A stretch of DNA of 64,000 bases from Mycolicibacterium flavescens (GTDB lineage: Bacteria > Actinomycetota > Actinomycetes > Mycobacteriales > Mycobacteriaceae): positions 372,001 to 436,000 of the forward strand of contig LR134353.1 of assembly GCA_900637135.1 (NCBI GenBank), given 5' to 3'. Below the pieces are notes generated by a model, which saw only the letters and a list, made by a program, of their open reading frames with translations, was not told where the DNA came from and did no database searches. Positions 37,868 to 49,548 of this stretch are shown here, piece by piece. The stretch's first letter is position 1. The number at the start of each line of letters is the position of its first letter. A program made the translations under genes and the position numbers.

Positions 37868-38376
37868 CCACCGCGGTTCTGTCGATCGGGTCGAATCTCG
37901 GCGACCGGCTGGCGATGCTTCGGTCGGTCGCCGACGGGCTCGGCGGTGCGCTGCGCGCGGCGTCGCCGGTGTACGAGACCGCGCCGTGGGGCGGTGTCGA
38001 GCAGGGGCCGTTCCTCAACGCCGTCCTCATCGCCGAGGATCCGGCGCTCGACGGCCACGGTTGGCTACGGCGCGCCCACGACTTCGAACGAGCCGCCGAG
38101 CGGGTGCGCGAACAGCGGTGGGGCCCGCGCACGCTCGACGTCGACATCGTGACCTGCCGAACCGGGGGACGTGAGCTGATCTCGCAGGACGCCGAGCTGA
38201 CTCTGCCCCATCCGCGTGCCCATGAACGCGCGTTCGTGCTGGTGCCGTGGCTGGCGGTGGAACCGGACGCGGCGCTGACGGTCGCAGGCGAGCCGCGCCG
38301 GGTCGACGAACTGCTCTCGGCGCTCGAAACGGCCGAACGCGAAGGCGTCCACCGCACCGAGTTGGTGTTGCGCTGA
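37864..38376 (+). CDS. folK: Hydroxymethyl-dihydropterin pyrophosphokinase
   Basis: A 170-residue kinase that makes the pterin pyrophosphate used by FolP. The N-terminal strand-loop is SIGSNLGDR and the metal and ATP motif is [11 protein letters not shown], followed by [18 protein letters not shown] 37864 is the start, overlapping the folB stop by four bases. The stop overlaps the next ATG by one base. Confidence 0.96.
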   Translation: MTTAVLSIGSNLGDRLAMLRSVADGLGGALRAASPVYETAPWGGVEQGPFLNAVLIAEDPALDGHGWLRRAHDFERAAERVREQRWGPRTLDVDIVTCRTGGRELISQDAELTLPHPRAHERAFVLVPWLAVEPDAALTVAGEPRRVDELLSALETAEREGVHRTELVLR

Positions 38377-38852
38377 TGGGGCCGACGCGCAAGCGCGACC
38401 TCGCGGCCGCTGCGGTGCTCACCGCTGTCGTCGGCTATTTGCTCGTGCTGGCGTCGTACCGATGGTTCCCGCCGATAACCCTGTGGACGGGTGTCTCGCT
38501 GCTGGCCGTAGCGATCGCCGAAGCGGGCTGGGCGTTCCACGTGCGAGCCAAGATCAACGACGGTGAGATCGGCGTGGGATCCGGCCGGCTGAACCCCCTC
38601 GCGGTGGCGAGGTCGGTGGTGATCGCCAAGGCCTCGGCATGGGTTGGCGCGCTGGTGTTCGGTTGGTGGTTGGCCGTCCTGGTCTATCTGTTGCCGCGTC
38701 GCTCCACTCTGCGCGTCGCCGCCGAGGACACCGCGGGCGCCGCGGTGGCCGCCGGGTGTGCACTGGCTCTGGTGGTTGCTGCGCTGTGGTTGCAGCATTG
38801 CTGCAAGTCGCCGGGTGAGCCGCCGGAGAACCCCAATGGGGCAACGGATTAA
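38376..38852 (+). CDS. DUF3180 membrane protein (Rv3605c-like)
   Basis: A 158-residue membrane protein with four hydrophobic helices (about 10-27, 34-50, 84-105 and 119-138). DUF3180 proteins follow folK in many actinobacteria; their function is unknown. The ATG shares its A with the folK stop, so it is translated with the folate operon. Confidence 0.9.
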   Translation: MGPTRKRDLAAAAVLTAVVGYLLVLASYRWFPPITLWTGVSLLAVAIAEAGWAFHVRAKINDGEIGVGSGRLNPLAVARSVVIAKASAWVGALVFGWWLAVLVYLLPRRSTLRVAAEDTAGAAVAAGCALALVVAALWLQHCCKSPGEPPENPNGATD

Positions 38853-38929
38853 CGAAGTTCGGCCGACGCGAGAACGAATCGCCGACGAGGCGACACGCGG
38901 AGTGACCTGTGACAGGTACAGTCGCCCCC

Positions 38930-40189
38930 ATGACCGATCCGACCCGCAGCGCACGCTATCGGCGTGCCGGCCGCAGGCCGGGTTGGATGCTGTTGACCGC
39001 GTTGCTGGTGCTGGCGATCGCGGCCAGCTCCGCCCTGGTGTTCACCGATCGGGTGGAGCTGCTCAAGCTGGCGGTCATCCTGGCGTTGTGGGCGGCGGTG
39101 GTCGCGGCGTTCGTCTCGGTCATCTACCGACGGCAGAGCGATGTCGACCAGGCCAAGGTGCGCGACCTCAAGCTCGTCTACGACCTGCAGCTGGACCGTG
39201 AGATCTCGGCGCGGCGCGAATACGAGCTGTCGTTGGAGACGCAACTGCGCCGCGAACTGGAAGCCGAGGTGCGCGCCCAGGCCGCCGACGAGATGGCGAC
39301 GTTGCGGGCGGAACTGTCCGCGCTGCGCGCCAACCTGGAGATCCTCTTCGATGCGGACCTGTCGCACCGGCCCGCCATCGAGCCCGAGCGCACGACGGTG
39401 CGCGCCTACAGCGACTGGGCGCGGGATTCGGAGACCACGGGACGCGTCAGCAGCAGCCGCATCGACGAATACCGGCCCGACATCGAAGAGAGGACCGAGG
39501 AAAGTCCGATCATCGATGTGCCCGCCGAACCCCAACCGCCGGAATTCGATTGGCAGCCCACCGCCGAGCGCGGTGGGGCGCACCGCAGGGCCGGCGACGC
39601 CGACTGGGGTCGCCAGTCGGCCGAGGAGCCGAGCTCGTGGTCACCGCCGCCACCGCCGCCGCCACCCCCGCCGCCGCCCCCGCCGCCGGCGGCCGAGCCC
39701 GTGGCGCCCCCGCCACCTCGGGCCGAACCCGTTGCACCCCCACCGCCGCCGGCCCCCGAGCCGGCGCCGACGAGCGAGTGGCAGCCCGCACCCGCCGACG
39801 GGCGCTGGATTCCGCCGGGTGCCCCGGGCAGCAACTGGGTGTCGCGCGGCAACGGATCGACGACCGAGTACGTCGGCAGGCGCCGGGCCCCAGAAGCCGA
39901 GGACGATGTCGTCGGCCCGGTCGCCGAGCCCGACCTCTCGACACCGCCGCCCGAACCGCCACGTGGCAGACATTCGGCGCCGCCGGCCAGCGGCGATTCG
40001 CGGCGCCCCGCGCAGCAGACCGTGCCCACAGAACCGCCGGAACCCTCCCCGGAATCACCGGCTCCCACCGGGCGGCGGCACCGCAACGCCGACGACCCCG
40101 ACACCGCCGGACAGTCCGTCGCCGAACTGTTGGCCCGGCTGCAGGCGAGCCCCACACCGGGCGGGCGTCGCAGACGCCGCGAGGAGTGA
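38930..40189 (+). CDS. Membrane-anchored proline-rich protein, DUF6779-like (Rv3604c-like)
   Basis: A 419-residue protein with two adjacent transmembrane helices (about 17-37 and 44-63), a charged coiled-coil-like segment (about 70-130) and a disordered proline-rich C-terminal half. That half includes an uninterrupted run of 15 prolines encoded near 39646-39692, then PPPP-type repeats. It probably sits in the membrane with its coil and tail in the cytoplasm. ATG 38930 is chosen because TACAGT (38917-38922) lies 7 bases upstream, indicating a leaderless mRNA. Matches Rv3604c in position and composition. Function unknown. Confidence 0.9.
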   Translation: MTDPTRSARYRRAGRRPGWMLLTALLVLAIAASSALVFTDRVELLKLAVILALWAAVVAAFVSVIYRRQSDVDQAKVRDLKLVYDLQLDREISARREYELSLETQLRRELEAEVRAQAADEMATLRAELSALRANLEILFDADLSHRPAIEPERTTVRAYSDWARDSETTGRVSSSRIDEYRPDIEERTEESPIIDVPAEPQPPEFDWQPTAERGGAHRRAGDADWGRQSAEEPSSWSPPPPPPPPPPPPPPPAAEPVAPPPPRAEPVAPPPPPAPEPAPTSEWQPAPADGRWIPPGAPGSNWVSRGNGSTTEYVGRRRAPEAEDDVVGPVAEPDLSTPPPEPPRGRHSAPPASGDSRRPAQQTVPTEPPEPSPESPAPTGRRHRNADDPDTAGQSVAELLARLQASPTPGGRRRRREE

Positions 40190-40269
40190 GTTAATCTCGT
40201 AGCGACCGTCCGGTACCCGCACCGCGGGACTGGAACGTACACCCATCAACTCGCAGCGAGGTCGACTTC

Positions 40270-41238
40270 ATGGTCGCCATGGGGACCCCACCTGGCGGAT
40301 TCCGCCCGGCGCGGCTCACTGTCGGCATCGTTTCGGCAGGTCGTGTCGGTTCCGCGCTGGGTGTCGCCCTCGAGCGCGCCGAGCACGTCGTGGTGGCGTG
40401 CAGCGGGGTTTCGCGTGCGTCGCGCGACCGCGCCCAGCGCCGGCTGCCCGACACCGCGGTGCTTCCGGTCGACGAGGTGGCCAGCCGTTCCGAACTGCTG
40501 ATCCTCGCGGTGCCCGACGCCGAGCTCGAGAAGTTGGTGTCCGGTCTGGCCGCGACCGGGTCGGTGCGGTCGGGCACGATCGTCGCGCACACCTCCGGTG
40601 CAAACGGAATCGCCGTGCTGGCACCGCTGACATCGCAGGGCTGCATACCGTTGGCCATCCATCCGGCGATGACCTTCACCGGCACCGACGAGGACATCGA
40701 CCGCTTGGCCGACACCTGCTTCGGGGTGACGGCCGCCGACGAGGTCGGATACGCGATCGCCCAATCGCTTGTGCTCGAGATCGGCGGGGAGCCGTTCCGG
40801 GTCCGCGAGGACGCGCGCACGCTCTATCACGCGGCACTGGCGCATGCCAGCAATCACCTGGTGACGGTGCTGCTCGACGCGGTCGAGGGCTTGCGGTCGG
40901 CGCTGTGGGGCCAGGAGCTGCTCGGCCAGGAACTGGTCGGCGATGCGCCGGGCGGTCTGCCCGAGCGGGTCGTCGGCCCGCTGGCGCGCGCGTCTTTGGA
41001 GAACGCGCTGCAACGCGGGCAGGCGGCATTGACCGGCCCGGTGGCACGCGGGGACGCCGCCGCTGTGGCGCGTCATCTGGAAGCCCTGACGGAGGTGAAT
41101 CCCGAATTGGCGCAGGCATATCGGGCGAACTCATTGCGCTCCGCCCAGCGTGCGCACGCACCGGACGAGGTGGTCGCCGTGCTCGCCGCCGATCCGGACC
41201 GCGGCGGGAGCTCGCGACGGACGGAGATGGGCCGATGA
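40270..41238 (+). CDS. Rossmann-fold protein with DUF2520 domain (Rv3603c-like)
   Basis: A 322-residue protein. The N-terminal NAD(P)-binding fold ([15 protein letters not shown] about 17-31) is followed by a DUF2520 helical domain ([15 protein letters not shown]). It resembles F420/NADP oxidoreductases and ketopantoate reductases. Its stop overlaps the panC start as ATGA, so it belongs to the pantothenate operon. A ketopantoate-reductase-like step is an appealing but unproven idea, since panE is not seen here. Confidence 0.9.
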   Translation: MVAMGTPPGGFRPARLTVGIVSAGRVGSALGVALERAEHVVVACSGVSRASRDRAQRRLPDTAVLPVDEVASRSELLILAVPDAELEKLVSGLAATGSVRSGTIVAHTSGANGIAVLAPLTSQGCIPLAIHPAMTFTGTDEDIDRLADTCFGVTAADEVGYAIAQSLVLEIGGEPFRVREDARTLYHAALAHASNHLVTVLLDAVEGLRSALWGQELLGQELVGDAPGGLPERVVGPLARASLENALQRGQAALTGPVARGDAAAVARHLEALTEVNPELAQAYRANSLRSAQRAHAPDEVVAVLAADPDRGGSSRRTEMGR

Positions 41239-42167
41239 CCATTCGCAAACCGCAGTTCACGGCGGGCGAACTGAACGTCTACTCGAAACCCGGTGACGTC
41301 ACGGCGGTCACCAGGGCGCTGCGTGCCACCGGTCGGCGCGTGATGCTGGTCCCGACGATGGGCGCTCTGCACGAGGGTCACCGCATGCTCATCCGCTCCG
41401 CAAAGCGTGTCCAGGGCGCCGTCGTGGTGGTGTCGATCTTCGTCAACCCGCTGCAGTTCGGGGCGGGTGAGGACCTCGAGGCGTATCCGCGCACGCTCGA
41501 CGACGACCTCGCCGCCTTGGGCGAAGAAGGCGTCGAGATCGCGTTCACGCCGACCGTCGCCGACATGTACCCCGACGGCACCCGCACGTCGGTCCATCCC
41601 GGGCCGCTCGGTGCCGACCTCGAAGGCGCTTCTCGGCCAACGCATTTCGCTGGTGTGCTGACGGTGGTGCTCAAGCTGCTCAACATTGTCCGTCCCGACC
41701 ACGCGTTCTTCGGGGAGAAGGACTACCAGCAGTTGGCGCTGATCCGGCAGATGATCGCCGACCTCAACGTCGACACCAGGATCGTGGGTGTGCCGATCGT
41801 GCGGGAGGCCGACGGGCTGGCGATGTCGTCGCGCAACCGGTATCTGGACTCCGAGCAGCGCGAACATGCGGGCGCGCTGTCGGCCGCGCTGCTGGCCGGG
41901 ATGTACGCCGCGGGGGAGGGGACCGCGGCAGCGTTGGACGCCGCACGTGCGGTGCTCGACTCGGTGCCGGCCATCGAGGTCGATTATCTCGACGTGCGCG
42001 ACCCGATGCTCGGGCCCCCGCCGGAGGTCGGGGCGGCGCGCATGTTGGTGGCCGGCCGGCTGGGGCCCACCAGGCTGGTGGACAACATCGCCATAGATAT
42101 CGGGGTGCCGTCGGGGGCTGGCCCGGACGTCGCGTTTGACGAGCACGAACTTCCTTGGAGGAACTGA
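41235..42167 (+). CDS. panC: Pantothenate synthetase
   Basis: A 310-residue cytidylyltransferase-like enzyme condensing pantoate and beta-alanine with ATP. ATP-binding motifs are [10 protein letters not shown] (40-49) and SSRN. Substrate contacts are in FVNPLQFG and [12 protein letters not shown] 41235 overlaps the previous stop by four bases; its stop shares one base with panD. Confidence 0.97.
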   Translation: MTIRKPQFTAGELNVYSKPGDVTAVTRALRATGRRVMLVPTMGALHEGHRMLIRSAKRVQGAVVVVSIFVNPLQFGAGEDLEAYPRTLDDDLAALGEEGVEIAFTPTVADMYPDGTRTSVHPGPLGADLEGASRPTHFAGVLTVVLKLLNIVRPDHAFFGEKDYQQLALIRQMIADLNVDTRIVGVPIVREADGLAMSSRNRYLDSEQREHAGALSAALLAGMYAAGEGTAAALDAARAVLDSVPAIEVDYLDVRDPMLGPPPEVGAARMLVAGRLGPTRLVDNIAIDIGVPSGAGPDVAFDEHELPWRN

Positions 42168-42574
42168 TGTTACGGACAATGCTGAAATCGAAGATCCACC
42201 GCGCGACGGTCACGAAGGCCGACCTGCACTACGTCGGATCGGTGACCATCGACGCCGACCTCATGGAGGCCGCCGACCTGCTCGAGGGGGAGCAGGTGAC
42301 GATCGTCGACATCGACAACGGCGCCCGGCTGGTGACGTATGCCATAACCGGTGAGCGTGGCAGCGGCGTGATCGGGATCAACGGTGCGGCGGCGCATCTC
42401 GTGCATCCCGGGGATCTGGTTATCCTGATCGCCTACGGCACCATGGAGGATGCCGAAGCCAGGGCGTACCAACCGCGGATCGTGTTCGTCGACGCCGACA
42501 ATAAGCAGGTCGACCTCGGTCACGATCCGGCGTTCGTACCGGCCGACGCGGCCGAGTTGATATCGCCACGGTGA
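42167..42574 (+). CDS. panD: Aspartate 1-decarboxylase
   Basis: A 135-residue pyruvoyl enzyme making beta-alanine. The self-cleavage site is G24-S25 in YVGSVT. ATG 42167 is preceded by TGGAGG. The C-terminal extension beyond residue 120 is usual in mycobacteria and is known as a site of pyrazinamide-resistance changes in M. tuberculosis. Confidence 0.97.
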   Translation: MLRTMLKSKIHRATVTKADLHYVGSVTIDADLMEAADLLEGEQVTIVDIDNGARLVTYAITGERGSGVIGINGAAAHLVHPGDLVILIAYGTMEDAEARAYQPRIVFVDADNKQVDLGHDPAFVPADAAELISPR

Positions 42575-42578
42575 GACC

Positions 42579-43394
42579 GTGTTACTAGCCATCGACGTCC
42601 GTAACACCCACACCGTCGTGGGTTTGGTGTCGGGTTCCGGAGAGCACGCCAAAGTGGTGCAGCAGTGGCGGATTCGCACCGAATCGGAAGTCACCGCCGA
42701 TGAACTCGCCCTGACCATCGACGGACTGATCGGCGACGACTCCGAACGCCTGAGCGGGGCGGCCGGGCTGTCGACCGTCCCGTCGGTGATGCACGAACTG
42801 CGCGAAATGTTGCGCCAGTACTGGCCGTCGGTGCCGCATGTGTTGATCGAGCCCGGTGTCCGCACGGGGATCCCGCTGCTGGTGGACAACCCGAAGGAAG
42901 TCGGCGCCGACCGCATCGTGAACTGCCTGGCCGCCTACCACAAGTACGGCACCGCGGCCATCGTCGTCGACTTCGGCTCGTCGATCTGCGTCGACGTGGT
43001 CTCGGCGAAGGGCGAGTTCCTCGGCGGCGCGATCGCTCCCGGTGTCGAGGTGTCGTCTGACGCGGCTGCGGCGCGATCGGCGGCGTTGCGTCGCGTCGAG
43101 CTGACCCGACCGCGTTCGGTCATCGGGAAGAACACCGTCGAGTGCATGCAGGCCGGTGCGGTGTTCGGATTCGCCGGCCTGGTCGACGGCCTCGTGCAGC
43201 GCATCCGAGACGACGTCGACGGCTTCGGGGGCACCGACATCGCGGTGGTCGCCACCGGGCACACCGCGCCGCTTCTGCTGCCGGATATGCGCACGGTTCA
43301 GCATTACGACCAGCACCTCACCCTCGACGGCTTGCGTCTGGTGTTCGAGCGCAACCGCGACAACCAGCGTGGCCGCCTCAAACAGGCCCGCTGA
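42579..43394 (+). CDS. coaX: Type III pantothenate kinase
   Basis: A 271-residue ASKHA-fold kinase family protein for the first step of coenzyme A synthesis. Motifs are [13 protein letters not shown] (phosphate 1, about 3-15), the phosphate 2 segment DFGSSICVD and the pantothenate loop [14 protein letters not shown] [10 protein letters not shown]. The phosphate 2 sequence differs from the usual DxGTA, as in the M. tuberculosis homologue Rv3600c, whose activity has been doubted. GTG start 4 bases after panD. End of the panCD operon. Confidence 0.94.
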   Translation: MLLAIDVRNTHTVVGLVSGSGEHAKVVQQWRIRTESEVTADELALTIDGLIGDDSERLSGAAGLSTVPSVMHELREMLRQYWPSVPHVLIEPGVRTGIPLLVDNPKEVGADRIVNCLAAYHKYGTAAIVVDFGSSICVDVVSAKGEFLGGAIAPGVEVSSDAAAARSAALRRVELTRPRSVIGKNTVECMQAGAVFGFAGLVDGLVQRIRDDVDGFGGTDIAVVATGHTAPLLLPDMRTVQHYDQHLTLDGLRLVFERNRDNQRGRLKQAR

Positions 43395-43400
43395 AGGATG

Positions 43401-43447
43401 ATTTCGGTGCCCAACCGGTTGCCAGGTCAGCGTCGACGCACCGAAAT
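43401..43447 (+). terminator. Long hairpin between coaX and lysS
   Basis: ATTTCGGTGC (43401-43410) and GCACCGAAAT (43438-43447) form a perfect 10-bp inverted repeat. The loop contains the palindrome CAACCGGTTG (43412-43421). It is probably a terminator for the pan operon without a U-tract, placed just before the lysS promoter. Confidence 0.5.
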
Positions 43448-43469
43448 TCCTCGTCGGCGCACGTTCATT

Positions 43470-43475
43470 TAGGCT
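43470..43475 (+). promoter_or_regulatory. lysS: -10 element of a leaderless lysS promoter
   Basis: TAGGCT at 43470-43475 ends 8 bases before the GTG start of lysS, placing the transcription start at the start codon. Confidence 0.5.
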
Positions 43476-43483
43476 GGCACGAC

Positions 43484-45022
43484 GTGACCGAACCCGACCC
43501 CTCCCGCACCGCACCGGCCGCGGACGCCACAGCCGAGCCTGACCTTCCGGAGCAGTACCGGATCCGTCAGGCCAAGCGTGAGCGGCTGCTCGCCGAGGGG
43601 CGCGAGCCGTATCCGGTGGAGATCGCGCGCACCCATTCCCTGGCCGAGATCCGCGCGGCCTATCCGGATCTGGCCGCCGGCGACGAGACGGGCCAGATCG
43701 TGGGTGTGGCCGGACGGGTGATGTTCGCCCGCAACTCCGGAAAGCTGTGCTTTGCCACGCTGCAGGAGGGGGACGGCACCCAGCTGCAGGCGATGATCAG
43801 CCTCAACAAGGTAGGACAGGAATCGCTGGACGCGTGGAAGGCCGACGTAGACCTCGGCGACATCGTCTTCGTGCGCGGTGAGGTGATCAGCTCCCGGCGC
43901 GGCGAACTCTCGGTCCTTGCCGACTCGTGGCAAATGGCTTCGAAGGCCCTTCGGCCGCTGCCGGTGGCGCATAAGGAGATGAGCGAAGAGGCCCGGGTTC
44001 GGCAGCGCTACGTCGATCTCATCGTGCGTCCCGAGGCCAGGACTGTCGCTCGCCAGCGGGTCGCGGTGGTGCGCGCGGTGCGGACGGCGCTGGAACGGCG
44101 CGGATTCCTGGAAGTCGAAACTCCGATGCTGCAGACACTCGCGGGCGGCGCTGCGGCGCGGCCGTTCGTGACGCACTCCAATGCGCTCGATGCCGACCTA
44201 TATCTGCGTATCGCGCCCGAACTGTTTCTCAAGCGCGCACTGGTAGGTGGATTCGAGCGCGTCTTCGAGTTGAATCGGGTGTTCAGAAACGAAGGCGCCG
44301 ATTCCACGCATTCTCCGGAATTCGCGATGCTCGAGACATATCAGGCATACGGGACCTACGACGATTCCGCCGTCGTGACCCGAGAGATTATTCAAGAAGT
44401 CGCAGACGAGGCGATCGGAACACGTGAGGTGCCATTGCCTGATGGCACTGTCTATGATCTTGATGGCGAATGGCAGTCCGTCGAAATGTATCCGTCACTG
44501 TCTGAAGCTCTGGGCGAAGAGATCACACCGGAAACACCGGCCGAGAAGTTATGGGCGATCGCCGATCGTCTCGGAGTCGAGATCCCTCGCGACCGGGGTT
44601 ACGGTCACGGGAAATTGGTCGAGGAACTGTGGGAGCACACCGTCGGGAACACCTTGTGGGCGCCCACGTTCGTCCGTGATTTCCCCGTCGAGACGACCCC
44701 CCTTACGCGGCCGCACCGCAGTATTGAGGGCGTCACCGAGAAATGGGATCTCTATATCAGGCGTTTCGAACTGGCGACCGGCTATTCGGAGTTGATCGAT
44801 CCCGTAATCCAACGCGAAAGGTTCGAAGCCCAGGCGAGGGCGGCGGCCGCAGGTGACGACGAGGCGATGGTCCTTGACGAGGATTTTCTGGCAGCCCTGG
44901 AGTATGCCATGCCGCCGTCGACGGGAACCGGAATGGGTATCGACAGATTGATGATGGCCCTGACGGGACTGTCGATTAGAGAGACGGTTTTGTTCCCGAT
45001 TGTTCGGCGCCACGGCAACTGA
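43484..45022 (+). CDS. lysS: Lysyl-tRNA synthetase (class II)
   Basis: A 512-residue class IIb synthetase. The OB-fold anticodon domain (about 60-170) is followed by the catalytic domain. Motif 1 is in [12 protein letters not shown], motif 2 is [10 protein letters not shown] and motif 3 is [14 protein letters not shown] near the end. The GTG start at 43484 is supported by a -10 8 bases upstream. The 3' half has clearly lower G+C (53 to 55 percent in windows counted at about 44281 and 44461) than the flanking genes. Corresponds to Rv3598c. Confidence 0.96.
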   Translation: MTEPDPSRTAPAADATAEPDLPEQYRIRQAKRERLLAEGREPYPVEIARTHSLAEIRAAYPDLAAGDETGQIVGVAGRVMFARNSGKLCFATLQEGDGTQLQAMISLNKVGQESLDAWKADVDLGDIVFVRGEVISSRRGELSVLADSWQMASKALRPLPVAHKEMSEEARVRQRYVDLIVRPEARTVARQRVAVVRAVRTALERRGFLEVETPMLQTLAGGAAARPFVTHSNALDADLYLRIAPELFLKRALVGGFERVFELNRVFRNEGADSTHSPEFAMLETYQAYGTYDDSAVVTREIIQEVADEAIGTREVPLPDGTVYDLDGEWQSVEMYPSLSEALGEEITPETPAEKLWAIADRLGVEIPRDRGYGHGKLVEELWEHTVGNTLWAPTFVRDFPVETTPLTRPHRSIEGVTEKWDLYIRRFELATGYSELIDPVIQRERFEAQARAAAAGDDEAMVLDEDFLAALEYAMPPSTGTGMGIDRLMMALTGLSIRETVLFPIVRRHGN

Positions 45023-45033
45023 ACGCCGCGGCG

Positions 45034-45039
45034 TATGAT
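45034..45039 (+). promoter_or_regulatory. lsr2: Possible -10 element of lsr2
   Basis: TATGAT at 45034-45039, 12 bases after the lysS stop, is a good -10 match in an AT-rich stretch, giving lsr2 its own promoter and a leader of about 85 bases. No -35 was identified. Confidence 0.45.
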
Positions 45040-45130
45040 CTTTGTTGTATAGCGCACACAGATATGGCACATTGGTGCCGGGTTCGATACTTTACTGCGG
45101 TCCTGTGATCGCGCAGAAGGGCGTGTTTAA

Positions 45131-45472
45131 ATGGCGAAGAAAGTTACCGTCACCTTGGTCGATGATTTCGACGGCGAAGGTGCGGCCGACGAGACTGTTG
45201 AATTCGGCCTCGACGGGGTCACCTATGAGATCGACCTTTCTTCGAAGAATGCCGCAAAACTGCGCGACGCCCTGAAGCCGTGGGTCGATTCCGGTCGTCG
45301 GGTCGGCGGCCGTCGGCGCGGACGTGCCGCCGGGTCGGGCCGCGGGCGGGCGGCGATCGATCGCGAGCAAAGCGCGGCGATCCGCGAGTGGGCCCGGCGT
45401 AACGGACACAATGTGTCGACGCGTGGGCGCATTCCCGCCGATGTGATCGACGCCTTCCACGCCGCCACGTAG
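45131..45472 (+). CDS. lsr2: Nucleoid-associated H-NS-like protein Lsr2
   Basis: A 113-residue DNA-bridging protein that silences AT-rich and transferred DNA. The N-terminal dimerisation domain (about 1-55) is followed by a basic linker ([14 protein letters not shown]) and the DNA-binding domain with the AT-hook-like RGR in [17 protein letters not shown] 45131 follows the AT-rich leader. Between lysS and clpC1, as Rv3597c. Confidence 0.98.
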   Translation: MAKKVTVTLVDDFDGEGAADETVEFGLDGVTYEIDLSSKNAAKLRDALKPWVDSGRRVGGRRRGRAAGSGRGRAAIDREQSAAIREWARRNGHNVSTRGRIPADVIDAFHAAT

Positions 45473-45500
45473 AGGTGCTCCTCACGCGCGCCGTGTCGGT

Positions 45501-45518
45501 TGTTCGCTAGCCGCGAAG
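45501..45518 (+). promoter_or_regulatory. Putative ClgR operator upstream of clpC1
   Basis: TGTTCGCTAGCCGCGAAG contains CGC-N5-GCG flanked by TT and AA, resembling the ClgR box that activates clp genes in actinobacteria. Two interior positions differ from the consensus I recall. It lies about 150 bases upstream of the likely -10 TAGAGT (45665-45670). Confidence 0.5.
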
Positions 45519-45675
45519 CCATCGGGGCTCGATTGGGAAACGAATCGGCCCACCGATGCGTTGCTCTCCCATAGCGGCGGGTATTCGATCCCGTGCGCGT
45601 CGATGCCCCCCGGGTGTCCGCTTAGAGCAGACCGGCGGGCGGGACGCGCCGCCCTACTGCCCACTAGAGTGGACG

Positions 45676-45748
45676 GTGGTGTGGTGCGTACTCGAGACCG
45701 TTGGGCGCGCGTGGCACCGACCAAATGATGGAGAGCAGGTAACCACCG

Positions 45749-45756
<8 letters not shown>
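45676..45756 (+). CDS. Possible leaderless upstream ORF overlapping clpC1
   Basis: A GTG at 45676 lies 5 bases after a TAGAGT hexamer (45665-45670) and opens a 26-codon frame (VVWCVLETVGRAWH...) that ends at 45756, 8 bases inside clpC1. If transcription starts at this GTG, ribosomes on it would terminate over the clpC1 start. No similarity is recognised. Confidence 0.3.
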
Positions 45757-48292
<2,536 letters not shown>

Positions 48293-48310
48293 CGGCATCA
48301 CGCAGAGAGA

Positions 48311-48343
48311 ACGGGCGGTACCCACACGGGTGCCGCCCGTTTT
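48311..48343 (+). terminator. Terminator after clpC1
   Basis: ACGGGCGGTACCC (48311-48323) and GGGTGCCGCCCGT (48328-48340) make a 13-bp stem (one G-T pair) with a 4-base loop, followed by TTTT. Confidence 0.9.
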
Positions 48344-48374
48344 CCGTCCGATCCCGCTACCGCTGGACCGAGTG

Positions 48375-48475
48375 GTTAGGATGTGCGATGTTATCGGCGG
48401 GCGAAGGAATCTGGTGAGAATCCAGAACGGTCGCGCCACTGTGTCAAGTCAGACCCGACGCTCGCCGTCACCTTA
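48375..48475 (+). promoter_or_regulatory. Cobalamin riboswitch
   Basis: The conserved core GGAATCTGGTGAGAATCC and CGCGCCACTGTG (48406-48442 region) and the B12-box-like AAGTCAGACCCGAC (48446-48459) are present. The order matches adenosylcobalamin-type riboswitches. A further hairpin, CGGGA (48481-48485) with TCCCG (48494-48498), lies just before the ribosome site GGAAAGGA of cbtB and may be the expression platform. Downstream cobalt-transport genes fit the ligand. Confidence 0.9.
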
Positions 48476-48512
48476 GAACTCGGGACGCGAAAATCCCGGA
48501 AAGGACACCGAC

Positions 48513-48731
48513 ATGACCTCACCCGACGCCCGCAAAAGCGTTGCACCCGCACTCGACCTGTCCGCCACCGGAGCGGCCGTGTGGCTGTCGGCAACCACCT
48601 TCCTGGCGCTGTTGGTGCTCTACTTCATCGGCTTGGACCAGGGCGCGACGTCGGTGTTCGGTGCGGACAACACCGCGATCCACGAGTTCGTGCACGACGC
48701 TCGCCACCTGCTCGGCTTCCCCTGCCACTGA
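48513..48731 (+). CDS. cbtB: Cobalt transporter subunit CbtB
   Basis: A 72-residue protein with one transmembrane helix (about 22-41) and the histidine-rich C-terminus HEFVHDARHLLGFPCH, the CbtB signature thought to bind cobalt. ATG 48513 follows GGAAAGGA. Controlled by the cobalamin riboswitch and followed by cbtA after 19 bases. Confidence 0.92.
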   Translation: MTSPDARKSVAPALDLSATGAAVWLSATTFLALLVLYFIGLDQGATSVFGADNTAIHEFVHDARHLLGFPCH

Positions 48732-48750
48732 CGGGCCGAGGTAACCGAAC

Positions 48751-49548
48751 ATGGAAAAGCAGATCATCTGGCGTGGCCTGCTCGCAGGTGCCGTCGCCGG
48801 CGTGCTCGCGTTCGTCTTCGCGCGCATCTTCGTCGAACCGCAGATCGACCTGGCCATCGCCTATGAGGACGGTGTCGGGGCCGCGCACGAGGCGCTGGAA
48901 CACGCCGAAGGCGCGGGTCATAGCCACGGTGAGGGCGGCGGATTCGAGCGCGCCGTTCAGATGAACATCGGTATGGGGCTGGGCGTATTGCTGTTCAGCC
49001 TGGCGATCGGCGCGATCTTCGCGGTGATCTTCGCCGTGGCCTACGGCCGCATCGGCAATATGTCGGCACGCCTGCTGTCGGTGTATGTGGCCGGCGGAAT
49101 GCTGTTGAGCCTGTACGTCGTTCCCGCCCTGAAGTATCCCCCCAGCCCGCCTGCTCTGAGCCTGGACGAGACCATCCGCCAGCGCACGCTGCTGTACCTG
49201 CTGACGGTGGTTTTGTCGGCGGCGCTTCTGGTCGGCGCGGTGTATCTGGGCCGACGGCTGGCCGAACGCCTGGGGACATGGAATGCGGCGCTGGCCGCTG
49301 CGGGGTCCTACATCGTCGCGGTGGCGGTCGTGATGCTGGTGCTGCCGAGCATCAACGAGACACCGGGACCGTTGACCGACGACGCCGGAAACATTGTCTA
49401 CGAGGGCTTCCCGGCGGATGTGCTCTATGAGTTCCGGCTGTACTCGTTGGGCACCCAGATCGTCATGTACACGACGATCGCATTGGTCTTCGGTGCGATG
49501 GCCGCGCGGCTGCTCGAACAGAACCGCCGGGAGAGCATCCCTGCGTGA
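48751..49548 (+). CDS. cbtA: Cobalt transporter subunit CbtA
   Basis: A 265-residue membrane protein with five predicted helices and a histidine-containing loop after the first helix (AGHSHGEGGG). CbtA is the predicted cobalt permease of the cbtBA system found behind cobalamin riboswitches. Its stop overlaps the next gene as GTGA. Function is from family and context. Confidence 0.92.
   Translation: MEKQIIWRGLLAGAVAGVLAFVFARIFVEPQIDLAIAYEDGVGAAHEALEHAEGAGHSHGEGGGFERAVQMNIGMGLGVLLFSLAIGAIFAVIFAVAYGRIGNMSARLLSVYVAGGMLLSLYVVPALKYPPSPPALSLDETIRQRTLLYLLTVVLSAALLVGAVYLGRRLAERLGTWNAALAAAGSYIVAVAVVMLVLPSINETPGPLTDDAGNIVYEGFPADVLYEFRLYSLGTQIVMYTTIALVFGAMAARLLEQNRRESIPA

Noticed and set aside
39646..39740. 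C-rich repeat resembling a microsatellite
   Set aside because: It is the codon run for the proline-rich tail of the Rv3604c-like protein, not an independent repeat element.
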